Below, piece by piece: positions 49,836 through 61,600 of a stretch of 64,000 bases of DNA (its first letter is position 1; each line of letters opens with the position of its first letter). A program made the position numbers and the translations under genes. The stretch comes from Symsagittifera roscoffensis (Eukaryota > Xenacoelomorpha > Acoela > Convolutidae), in NCBI RefSeq assembly GCF_963678635.1, contig NC_087064.1, positions 69,244,123 to 69,308,122 of the forward strand, in the 5' to 3' direction. The notes beneath the pieces were generated by a model. The model saw only the letters and a list, made by a program, of their open reading frames with translations. It was not told the DNA's origin and did no database searches.

Positions 49836-49952
49836 TCACAGTTTTGATCGATTTAGCGCGAGATCTATGCAATCAGTTTTGAACTGTTCGGTGTATTTTA
49901 CATATCGTTTAATTTGATTTTTAATGCATCCATAAAAAAACTGAGTATGCAC

Positions 49953-50285
49953 TACACTAATGGTCAAAAGTAAACGCAAATACAAGTTTTTCTCTTAAAC
50001 GCTTGTTTTCAAGAACGATTTTGACATTATTTAATTCAAAATTTATGGATCATGAGCAAATGATCAGAACTACTATCGGGGAAATTATCAAAATTTGTTT
50101 CAAAGACCAGTTTATTGCGGGTCGGAAAATGCCAGTTGCTTTTACTACTTGCATAAGCTTTTTCAAAGCGCGTGAATTTATGAAAACAGTCGAGTTTTGT
50201 TAAGTTGTCACACCGAAAAATTCAATTTCACGTCGCATGAACAACTTTTTTCTCCGATGGTTTTGATGCAAAAAGAACACAATAT
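49953..50285 (+). mobile_element. Fold-back TIR element F2, one-sided
   Basis: Left terminus TACACTAATGGTCAAAAGTA AACGC and about 300 bp of related interior; the right terminus is not found. Confidence 0.45.
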
Positions 50286-50349
50286 CTAAGTATGCATTAA
50301 TTTCGTGCATTACTTTTAAAACAACCAAAAAAAAACGTTTCATCTCATA

Positions 50350-50942
50350 TACACTAGTCAAGAAAATGAAGCGCAATATTAGGATTTCACTCTGTAAATC
50401 GCCTGTTTTCAATGCACATTTTTCGAAATTCATTAAAATTTTTACATTATCCGAGAGCGAATGATCAGAGCTACCATCTGTTAAAGTATCAATATTTGGT
50501 TTCAATGACTCACCAATGTAATCCTGGTTTGAAAAAGCCAGTTTTCCTCATCTGTACTAAATTTTGCTTCGCAGTGAAATTTTTCTTGGATAAGCGGAGT
50601 AAAAAAAACTGTTCATGCAACGTGAAACATTCTCAGCGAGAAATTGGAAACAATCAGTGTAAAATTTTTACTTAACTCAGACGTTTGTTAATTATTCACG
50701 CGAAGTAAAAAAAAACTTAGCGCAGATGAGGAAAACTGGCATTTTCAGACGCGGATTATATTGGTAAGTCATTGAAACCAACTATTGATACTTTCACAGA
50801 TGGTAGCTCTGATCATTTGCTCTCGGTCAATGTAAAAGTTTTACTGAATTTTGAAGGAAATGTGGTCCAAAATGTACATTGAAAATAGGCGTTTTACAGA
50901 GTGAAATCCTGAATTTGCGCTTTATTTTAGCCACTAGTGTAG
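50350..50942. mobile_element. Fold-back TIR element F3, complete
   Basis: Long inverted arms: 50350-50580 reads as the reverse complement of 50700-50942 with mismatches. Termini CACTAGT...GCGCAATATTAGG and CCTGAATTTGCGC...ACTAGTG, each next to TA, consistent with TA target duplication. No transposase. Confidence 0.65.
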
Positions 50943-51129
50943 CATGGTCGCGCTGGTGAGAAGTTTTTTATCAATATTTCAGCAACTATTTCAATCGAGT
51001 GATATATAAAAGCAATTCCATTTTCTCTTTGAAATGTCAACTTTGAAAAGAACTAAAAATTATTTCCCATGTAAATAAATACAACATGTAAATAAGTACA
51101 ACATGAGAGCAAATGAAACGAGCTACCCT

Positions 51130-51565
51130 CTAGAAAAGAATCAAAAATTGATTTTTAGATTAGGGGAGTCTGAAAATGTCAGTTTCTTCAATCTGATGTA
51201 AATTTTCCCTACGGCGTTAATTTGTGAGAAAAGACCTGGGTTTACACAACTTTGAAAAACTTAACTTTCTTGCAGAGCGTTTGTGACATCTCATGAACAA
51301 CAGCTTTAACTTTAATTATTCGAGAAAGAATTCACGTTGAAAGAAAAACGAATTTTTGACTGCAAAAGCTGGCATTTTTGAGACATGGAAACAAAAGTTA
51401 AGCTAAAAAAGAAAGCATTGATACTTTCATAGAAGTAAACTGAAGCCGATTGCTTCGTTATGTGCAGGAAATTGAATTAAATTCTAAGTCAATATTGTCA
51501 AAACAGTCCTAGAAACCAAGCAATTTAGATATAGCCATTCTTGTTTAATTTTGCCCACTAATGCA
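51130..51565 (-). mobile_element. Fold-back TIR element F4, partial
   Basis: The right end TAATTTTGCCCACTAATGCA and interior GAAAATGTCAGTTTCTTCAA match F1-F3; the opposite end is missing. Confidence 0.35.
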
Positions 51566-51635
51566 TTACACCAGAAACATCTCTATAAACTTTTCATAGT
51601 ACTTTGAAAACTCATAAAACTGTCGAAGGGTGAAG

Positions 51636-52000
51636 TCCCATTTGTACCAAGGTTCATTTGTACCAAAATGAACAATCGGTCCCATTTGTACCAAAATTAT
51701 TCAACTCGATTTCTGATTGGTTCAATTGTGAGCCAAAGAATTATTACATTAATTTTCTATTGTTCAAACAGAAAAAAACTAAAGAGCAGAATCATGACCG
51801 CCGCAGTCGCGCCATCGTCTTGCGAGCTTGCCAACAGAGGGTAGGACTCTATACGAAAATTAAAGCTGCTTATCGTAGGTAGTACCAAGAGCTTAAAGTA
51901 GTCGGCTTAGTAGTCTTTGGCCAATTGAATATTTTTGGTACTAACTAGATTGATTTTTATTTTGGCACAAATGGGACTGATTTATCATTTTGGTACTTGT
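51636..52000. mobile_element. Palindromic MITE-like element with CCCATTTGTACCAAAAT arms
   Basis: Left arm about 51636-51697 contains CCCATTTGTACCAA three times; the right arm (51957-52000) is its inverse. The core (about 51795-51890: GACCGCCGCAGTC, GAGCTTGCCAACAGAGGGTA GGA) matches, inverted, the core of the element at 11.32-11.67 kb. The 74-codon plus frame crosses the core and is not evidently a gene. Confidence 0.6.
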
Positions 52001-52313
52001 GAATACTCACCTGTCCAAGAACTACTATCTTCAAACTGTAACTAAAATGACATATTTCACTGTTCAATGCAAAGTTTCTTTTCCACAAGAAAAAGGAAAA
52101 ATGTATAAAGCTGAGTCTTCAGGTCATGAAATGATACAGTTGAGTTTTGCAATCATGACTCAACCTCAGTTAACTCATTTTTTACTTTTTGTTTTATTGA
52201 TACATAATTTACCGAAAATACAATTTATTACCTTTAAAATAAAAGGAACTATTAAGACATAAAGGCGAAGCAAAAAAACGCATTAGAAGACAAGGAATAG
52301 AAAGTTAAAATGT

Positions 52314-52350
52314 TACACAGAGGCGAAGCGGAGCTTCACATCACTTGCAA
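52314..52350. repeat. GCGAAGC-element end fragment
   Basis: TTACACAGAGGCGAAGCGGA GCTTC; only the terminus is recognisable. Confidence 0.4.
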
Positions 52351-52639
52351 TAGAACACAAAGTTAAAAATCAAAAGAAGTTGAAAAAACTAAGTCTAACA
52401 AAAATTTAAATTTTCGTATCTCTCGATAGAAGCTCGTTCTAGACAAACATGCAGGACATTTGAATATTAAACTACCAACGGAAAAAATTAAGGAAGAGGA
52501 AACAAAGCCAAAAATCTTTAAGCAGACACAAAATGAGCCTGAAAATATGATTTTAATTTAAAAAATTAGGTTTAGTCCCCTTGAAACTAAAGGTAGCAAT
52601 ACTTGCACTTTCAACTACAATCAAAATCACTTATAGTTT

Positions 52640-53025
52640 AAGAAAAACTCGCGATGTAGTAACTAAGCCGATAATCCTCGAGCAGACAAACGAAAGTCTG
52701 ACAATTCAACTCAAACCTAGAAAAATTTCAATTGCATATATAGTGAAAAACTTCTGGCCGAGACTCGAACCCCAGACCTTAGGGTAGGCTGCAAAAACGA
52801 CAGCGTCACTTTTATGCCAAGAGTGAAAAAACTTGGAAGTTTTTAAGTTTCAATTATAAAGAAACGATTTGTAAAGATAGGTGAATAAAGAAGAATAATA
52901 AAGATATTTGTAAGAAAAGTTATTTACGGAAAATTTCCGATTACAAGACAGACACTTCCTCTCGCAAATGTTGAAACAAGAGTAGCCGGTTGCTGTGCAA
53001 GTAGCAGGAATATTCCGACCGGTAG
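52640..53025 (-). repeat. SINE-like element with tRNA-like block (family 2), copy 2
   Basis: Minus strand 52825-52752 has CTTGGCATAAAAGTGACGC and the B-box GGGGTTCGAGTCTC. The other end, 52983-53022, is TGCTGTGCAAGTAGCAGGAA TATTCCGACC, the hairpin motif. Similar to 59.44-59.72 kb. Confidence 0.55.
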
Positions 53026-55374
53026 TTGAAAAAAATACACCTACGAAAATTTCATGTTCGTACTAGATAATGTTCATAGACACCCTTAAAAAGCATTGGG
53101 AAACAATAACCGAGCGCCAACTAAGGCTTCAAAATTTGGGTCGCCCCTTATGTGCCAAAAACAAAACTGTTTTCATAAAACAATTATGAGCAGTAAATGT
53201 TTTTACGACCCATCTGTAATGAAACACATAAAAATAAATGTTGCCTTCAAAACTACGCAATGTAAGTTGACTAAGCCGATATCACAAAAGCGGAAACCGT
53301 TTAATTCATTTAAAAAATCACAAATTACATAACTTTCAATCATAGTAGAAACTGTTAAATCAATATTATAAAACGCATGCTTCGGAAAATAAACTCAAAA
53401 AACGTACCAGATAAGCTAATTTGCATTAAAAAAAAACTTAAATGAATCGACGGAAACTAGGACGAAAAACAGGAATCCGAAAAAAAAACTTGAAAGAAAA
53501 TTACTGCCTAAAATGAGCGGTTGCATTACCTATCCAAGTTTCTGTGACACACTTACAAAACATTAAACAAAACTACAAAAAAATCAAAAAAACTTGACGG
53601 ATGTTTATAATTTTTCAATGAGCCAGATTCCGAACTTCCGACTTTTGAATTCAATTCTGACGATTAAATCTAGCACCGGATAATGTTGGTTTAAAAACAA
53701 CGGAAAACTCGGATATGAAATTATATTCCACTATGATCAAACAAAAAAAAACATACTTTTGATCAATTTGGCATTTCGGCTTCTAAAACAACATATCAAA
53801 GAAAATTATACATAAAATAAAAACGAAATTCAACTAGCACGCACAAAATGTCCATTGCACAACCATTTTAGCGGCGCACCGATACAAAAATTGATAAACG
53901 TTGTTATTAACGAACATGAAAACTGATTCCAGCAAAGTCCATTCCTTCCGGTTTCATCTTTACTTGTTTGATTCTGTGATACTCAAAAAAATAACTAACC
54001 TGTTTTAGAACACTGGTCTAAACTCTGAACTTATTACCGTACATCTTTTCAGTCCTATATCACATTTCTTACCATTAACAGTAACAGTTACATGCGAAGC
54101 TATTAGCTGTCAGTGTTGTTGACAATTCATAAACAAGTGTCAGCTTTGCCAATGTAAATAAGTAAACTGAACTCCCGTCAATCTTTTCTCGTCCCCGCTG
54201 AGAAGTTATAGCAAATCTGTTCTTTTTATTACAAATCCTAACTGCTCAATCCCCCTACCAGAGCGACATGAATTCCTAATTAGTGAAAACCAATTCTGTC
54301 TACCCCCTTTGCTCTCAAACCAGACACAAGTTCAACAAAGCGACAGTTGATACCACTCTAAAATTCATTGCCTCCTAGTTCGTTCATTATCAGACTTCTA
54401 ATTTAGTTATAGCCCAAATTCAAAAACTACTGACTACCTATACCCTAGCTTTTTGAATACCGACATCTTCGTTCAATTATTACCACATTTCATTATCACC
54501 TTGGATACCAATTTAATCATAGAAAATAATAGGTGATAACAATATTCATTGAACTACAACGATAGGAAACCGGAGTAATTTTTTTTGAGTTACAGTAGAA
54601 TGTGTTACGAATAGAGTTGCGGAGTGCTAGCGTATCATATTGATTATTGATCATGGATTAACGTAACATTGAACTTGATCCCAAATGATTTCTTTTTTCA
54701 TCCCCCTCTCGTAAACTAATTCATCTTTCTCCTGACTCCCGTTTCTCCTGTTACATAGCCCCGCCTTTCAGCTGCGGCTAAAATTATTTGCCACTTAGCT
54801 CGGAGTGAATAAATTCTCCCCGTCAAAGTAAAGATTGAATAAATCCCAGGGTCGCAGTAACTCTTATCAACTTTGCCCACAAAAACTTATAAACTCCTTA
54901 AAAGATAATTACTCGTGTTTTTTTCCATCTGAACTAATAAATCATTCTTTCATTTCACAGTTCAACACAATTGCAACAGAAGTTCCCAGTTTATTTTGAC
55001 AATTATAGCGAAACAACTTGCGCTTTCGGAAATCACCCGCAAAATGGTTACTAAACATTGGTAATATTGTGACGCAGAGCAAACAACCTTCAAGGACGTG
55101 TTGCTCTAATTAACGTTAGGGCAAAGATTTTTTTATATCTTCGAACAAGAAAATTGAGCCAATTCTGCTACAACAACAGCTACTGGTTTCTTATCCTATC
55201 CAAAACCCAGCCAAACCTGTCCTATTTATTAACCCATACATAACTGCCAATCCAAACGTTTTCTTTGACATGCAGTTTATATTTATAACCGATACTTTAA
55301 TGTTTAGAACTTTCACTAAACCTGAGAGTTAAATATTATCTACAAAGGTATACCATTAACATTTCATCATCAAA
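53026..55374. other. Intergenic region upstream of the NMDA-like receptor gene
   Basis: No exon or repeat confidently recognised. The receptor promoter probably lies in the last few hundred bases; GTATACCATTAACATT just before the ATG is not a recognisable core element. Confidence 0.4.
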
Positions 55375-55675
55375 ATGGTTTATATCCGCTACTGTAATTC
55401 GTTATTTGTGATACAACTCGCGCCAATGGTGCTAAAGATACTTCCTATTTTCTGCAGTTTAGCATCCATTACTGTTTATGGGGACCAAGTTACAGATTCT
55501 AAGCCTCATCCGCCTGTGAAGGTTAAAGTGGCCGTTCTTATTGAGAATACACCGCACCTGTACCACCGGGACGTCTCGCGGGGCCTCGCGGAGATCAATG
55601 AGACTCTGTGGACTAGGATGGGAGTTGAAATTGAGAGCACAGTAGACATATCATTCGGTGTCGACCCTTACAAAG
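55375..55675 (+). CDS. GRIN: NMDA-like receptor exon 1
   Basis: ATG at 55375, signal sequence, first NTD strand and helix (RDVSRGLAEINETLWTRMG). Donor AAAG|GTAGAC, phase 1. The following 5.2-kb intron carries several repeats. Confidence 0.8.
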
Positions 55676-58600
55676 GTAGACAAAACACTTTTTTTGCTAT
55701 CATTAAATGGTTTATTTCATGAACATGTTTGGTGTTCATTCTAAGCTTGGTTTTCCAGATTATGAGTGGCGTTCATGATAAAAATCACAAAAGTTTCCGT
55801 CAAATAAATTAGACGGATTCCAGTAATTAATCATATGTTCATAATCATAATTCACACTCCAAGTAATCTCAAGCACATATCGGAGGCTGGCTTGTTATGG
55901 CGTCATTTATGACACGAGAAAATAACACGCTATTTCTGACAGACGTTTTAAACAGTGTTTAAAACGTACTGTGTTATTAAAGGACCAACACTGCTCCAGG
56001 GTGCAATGTGATTTAATTTCACTTTTATTCGAAGGTCACAACAGGGACGGATCTAGGATTTTTCGAGGGGGGATTTTCAACAAAATTTCGAAAATTTCGT
56101 CGACCTTTTTATTTCGTCGACCCAAAAAGGCGTCTTTCGGCTCTTTTTGGAAAATTTTAGACCAAAAAATCGTGTTTTTTCGGCGCGCGCACCCCCCTCA
56201 AAATTAGTATACTTTGGCTCCTTTAGGGTCTCAAATGCCTCAAAAATTTTAGGGTCAGTCAGCCAAAAAGGGATATCTCAAAATAGTACAAAAGGGGGGC
56301 CTTTGGGTCGAATCCCTGACGGGGGGGCATCCGCGCCCACCCCCCTAAATCCGCTAGTGGGTCACAAATATCTCAATAAACCGGAATAAGAGCAGATTTA
56401 AACCACCAGTTTTCAAAAATTTCTCAACTTTTGCCTGAGACTCAAAACCTGAATCATATCTTACATTATCTTCTAGCTCTTCAACCCTTTAAAACCTTAT
56501 CTTCAGATGAAAGAAATTCATAATGAATCTAAACATTCTGGAATTATTGATTCAGTTTTGGCAGCGATTCATATCTCTTGGATCAATTTCTTTTGACCGG
56601 TATTAATTTAATCTCAAACACTTAGACGTTTGTTTCAAATTAAATCCTTCTAAGCTATATCTTAAGGAAAAATACAATAATAGCTACAGCTTTTAATTAA
56701 ATTTAGATAATATTTTCGTTGGTTTGATGAGTACTTAACCTATTTAGTTTTTAATATTTCTTCGCTTAAAGTACAAAAAAGGAAGAGAAATTTTCATTTA
56801 AAAAATTCAGTTAAGAAAATATACAGCAAAAACTCCATGAACTACAATCATGGTACCAATTGAAATTAATAAGAGAATTTTAAGAACATTAAACACTGCT
56901 CGTTTTTTCATCAAAACCAGACAAAACCGCTACAAAACCAGAAAAATTCAGAAAATTAAGGCACCTCTTATAGCCGAAATAAAAACTTATCAGACCCTGA
57001 AACGGCTCGCGCTCCTTTTTTGGGCCCAGCCTAGAATTTTTTCTGCTGTCAATGTGCAAACTACGTATCTAAGCTGACTTTTATTTTAGACACCAAGTTC
57101 CTACCTGCTTTACCAGATCACGTCTGTGACAAATTGTTTACAAGAAAAAGTCTAGTTGCGGCTTCCAATACATTAGTTACCAAGTAAGCGCAAGCAGAAA
57201 ATTTTAAACTCGCAAAAATCAAGCATGTCCGGACTCAAACCACGGACGGACCTTTGTTTCCCATGCAAGCGCGTTATATCTGCACCAAACGGGAAAAATT
57301 AGAAGCCGGAAATCATTATTCTAATAACGCAAGTTGAGTGAACTAAGTTTGTAATTGCTAATCAGGAAACATGGTAGAGATTCAAGCCTTAAGGCAACCA
57401 CATGAACATCTCGTTTGTCTTGTGGGAGAGTTTGCTCAAGAGAGCTGGGCAAAACCTCAGAAAACAAAGGAAATAGCGAAATGCAAGAAATTATTCAAAT
57501 CAAACACCAAGAATTTAAAAACCCAGAATTCCCAGAAAACCCACAGCAAAACTCACGTTTTTTTCACAGTTGGCAATGGCGATATGCCTTCCAGTAATTT
57601 CAAGCACAACTTAATACTGGAATCCAGGGCAGCGAAAAACTTGAAAAACTAAAGATGTAGCTAGATCAAATGCTTTGTAACAAAAACATAATTTCGACAA
57701 AGATGATCGTTTAGTTCTGCGCTTGCTTAGATTACGTTCAAAAACCAGATAACGTTCGAATAAGATTCACTTTGATAACTCGAGAAACATTCAGAAACAA
57801 CCACTTTTCCCTTAGATGAAATTTCTCAGAACAAATTATTTACACAGAGGCAAAGCTTCGCTTCGCAAACCCTAGCGAGAACACGTCAAAAAGCAGCTCT
57901 ATACAAAGCAATCAAAAAGAGTAAAATAAGATCTGCGACCTAGAGATTATGAGTCTCACGCACTAACCACTCAGCCACATACGCTTAATAGATCACATAC
58001 ACTGATCATATATAAAGCAGAGAACAGATGCTATGAGTTTTCCAATGCTATAGATCGTGATTATAGCAAAAATGCCACCAAATAGGCGAATACTTTTAAT
58101 GAACACTTTAATTTGCGAGTTGGGTTAGAAAAAAAAAGTTTGAACTAATACACGCAGAAGGACCAAATAAAAACATACATTTTAACCAATCCGAATTTAG
58201 TATAAAAAATCTTTCAATCGCGATGATCACAAATCAAGACAATATCTCGTTAAGAAAACAACAAATTTAGTTTCTCAGATTAATTATAGCCAAATTACCA
58301 CTTCGCTAATAAAAAAACTAGCTTTTCTGATATCTAAGAGCAAAAATCTTGGCCATAGCAGAAAGTGATTACATATTTGGTCATAGTTTGTCATATTTGT
58401 AGCAAAGAAATTAAAATCAGAGATACTTTTGCTTACGCCCTCATACCATCTAACGTATCAACTTTTATGTAGCAGGAACACAGAGAAAGTTTTTTTAAGT
58501 AGCAGATTTTAAGTTACAAACCCATTGAGAAAAAACAGGGTCTAGTTGATGCTATTTTGTTTTCAGCGTAATGCCTTCGGCAAATAGAGGCTTGTTACGA

Positions 58601-61600
58601 ATCGATGAACGTGTTATAGACACTAATATAGGTCGTGATGATTTTTTGCTATTATTAGGAAAAGTCTTAAAACGCTCTTATGTTTTACAGAAGTGCATCC
58701 ATACATATTCATGCAATTACGAATGCTTCTAGGCACATACATGCATTATTTGAGTTCAATTCAATTTCATCTGCTAAAAGTCATGTAAGTGCCGGTCTCC
58801 ATTTACGAAAGTCGAAAAGTCACGAAAAACGTCATCAATTTTCAACTTAGAATTTAATTTTCAGATTTCCCAGCGGAAAATTTTTTTTACAAATTGATCC
58901 AGTTTTCTCAAATTGAGTTATATTATCAAAAAAGTGTAATCAAAAATTGTTCTTGAAATTCAAAGAGCTGTTAGGCCATTTTTTTACTTTGAAATGGTTA
59001 AGTTGAAGTATTTGAGCAAACAACAATGAGATAGAAGCCCATTGGTTCGAGACAAAAAAATCAATAGAAGCTGTGGTCATTTTAATTTAGAGCAATTAAA
59101 TGCCAATAGAGATTATTGTCATAAAAATTTTGCAGCAATTAAGTTTTCACATTTTTAAACCTTCCTGAATTTACTTGAAACAGCGCAAACTACCCGATGA
59201 AACATGAGCCGAAACCATTTACACCAAATAAAGCGTTGAAGCGAAAAAAAAACAAGAAGGAAAACCAATGATAACATACGTCAGGGCTATTAACTTTAAA
59301 ATTTACAGGAGTAAATCAAAAACAGTTGCAAAGAAAACTGAAGAGAACTCCCCGATGTGGTATCTAACTGAAGACAACTCCCCGATGTGTCAAAAAATTC
59401 CCCTATGTGGCGTCTAAGCTGACAAAACATAAGTAGATACACGGAAGCCCGAAAATTCAGTTCCAATTCCGGAAAAAAAATTAAATTTCATACATACTGA
59501 ATATAAACAAGGTCCGACAGGGACTCGAACACCAGACCTTAGGGTACAAAGGCCACCGCTTTATCTCTGGGCCAAGTGGGAAGGAGTCTCAAAGTTGCTA
59601 AGGTTCACTGATAAAGCGAATTTACAATTTCATACACATTTGCAAAAAGTTATTTACGAAAAAACAAGTCTAATTCACAGCTACAAGACAATTGATCTCG
59701 CAAGTGTATTTCGCCAAACTTCTGATGAAAAAAAAAACAAATGGTCGACCCAAATTCGAATAATAGATGAATAATTTCGCATACAAGGCCTTAAAAAGTA
59801 TATGGTAAGGTAAGGTGCGGATCTAGGATTTTCTCGAGGGCAGGGGATTTTAAAAATTCGGAAACCGGTCAAAAATGATAGCCGAAAATGGATGTCATAA
59901 AAAAGTACCAAAGAAGGGCTCCTTTGGTTGGCTAGGAAACCAGATTGGGTTTGTTCTGCTCTTGGTGTTGCTTCTTCTCTTAGACTGGTCACCATCCTAT
60001 CGAAACATGGCTCGAAAAAGCAGGATTGCGCGAATGGCGTATAGAAGGAATCGAACCTTCGCCTCATGCGTGTCAGAATGCGTCGTAACCACTAGACCAT
60101 ATACTAAGTAACCACTAAGCTAAGCCTGCCGCTCATTCAACACAAAATGACTGAACATAACACAAAATGATCTTCATCTTACGCGCACCGGTTCAATGAA
60201 GATCTTACTTCAAACCTTTAAAACCATTCTTCACTATGATCTATCACCACAACGCCAAAACGTATTTATCAATTTGGCGTGTAAAAATCTATGCTTACGC
60301 ATTTTACAACTAAAACAAACAATTTAAGAACTGGACTCTCATTATAAAAGTAACCAACAATACTTCATGTCAGCGACAAGTGACTTTAGAAAAAACTAAG
60401 AAAATTGTTTAATTTGTTTGGGTCAACAAATTATTGAACTCTCCAGCACACTATATGCATAAGTGTCAAAAAGAAGATATTTTGCCAAATTTCTACACCG
60501 CAAGCGTATTTCTCAGCATTTTTGGACTTTTAAAGGTTTAGAGTCCACCACCTCATTTTGTATATCGACACCATAAACTTTCAACTATCTCTGTACGCCC
60601 AAAGAAGGACTCCTTACACTTCGTGTGCTAAAACAGATCCCAAAAAAGACCCTTTGGATAGCGAAAAACATATATTCACATGGAAAGGGGCGATTCGCAA
60701 GCCTTTTCAGAGTATTTGTTGTAAAAAAACATAACCCAAAAATAATTTAAAAATCCGTTTCTCTTTATTTGAAAATTCTGCTGTTTCAGCCTTGACCCTC
60801 GCTGTTCCGAAAAACGATTGGATAAGAAACATAGCCCAAAAATGGTGATGTTTTATCTGCGTTTCTTTGTTCAAAAACGTGTGGTTTTTCAGCCTTGGCC
60901 CGTGCGTGTAATCTGCTTGAAAGTGGACCACATGTCCTCATTACAAAAACCTCGTGTGAGTCATGGGACGCACTGTATTACATGGCTGAACAACTGGGGG
61001 TCACTCACCTCTTCATGACACACACAAGTAGCTGCCAACCTGCAGAATACCCAAACAGAAAAGACCAGTCAACGAATACAAACGAGCCACTAGATTCAAG
61101 GTTACAGCATTAGCTGAACAATATAGAACTCGGAGAAACTTTAGAGAAAGATACAATTGCAATGATCTCATGGCGACGATAAGCTGCAAGGTGGAAATAT
61201 AATGGTCCACTTGACAATTTCCTCACACAAGGGATCTAAAACAGAGCAGTCGATTTTATTTATACTGTAGGCAGGGCTGACTTATACACCATTCCTGGAT
61301 TTTCAGCAGTTTTTAACGTTAAAAAATTAATTAACATTTAAAAAAACACCATTAATTAACAATCCAACACTAACTGTAGGTACCGTTGGAGGCAGCAACA
61401 ACAGCAAGGGCAATCTACCCAGTTCAACATTCCACTGACAACACAGTTGACTCCATCTGCAGATCTAGTTCTGGACATTATCATGAGACTTAAGTGGGAA
61501 CACGTGGTAGTGGTGTATGACTCCACAGGTCCATATCAACTCAACACTTTCTACCACTCACTAAATAGCAGAGTCGGGCAGACTGTTCACATTCACGGGC

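Noticed and set aside
51658-51882. 74-codon plus frame over the palindromic element core, also partly open in the 11.4-kb copy
   Set aside because: The frame starts in arm repeats and the two copies do not keep a common stop or start; kept only as a note because the core peptides look alike.
55971-56389. Overlapping plus-strand frames (78 and 80 codons)
   Set aside because: Both lie wholly in a TIR element that has non-coding copies at 18.4 and 47.3 kb.
59681-60067. 128-codon minus-strand frame, longest of the intron
   Set aside because: It crosses a SINE-like element, a TIR fragment and the tRNA pseudogene, so it is chance openness.
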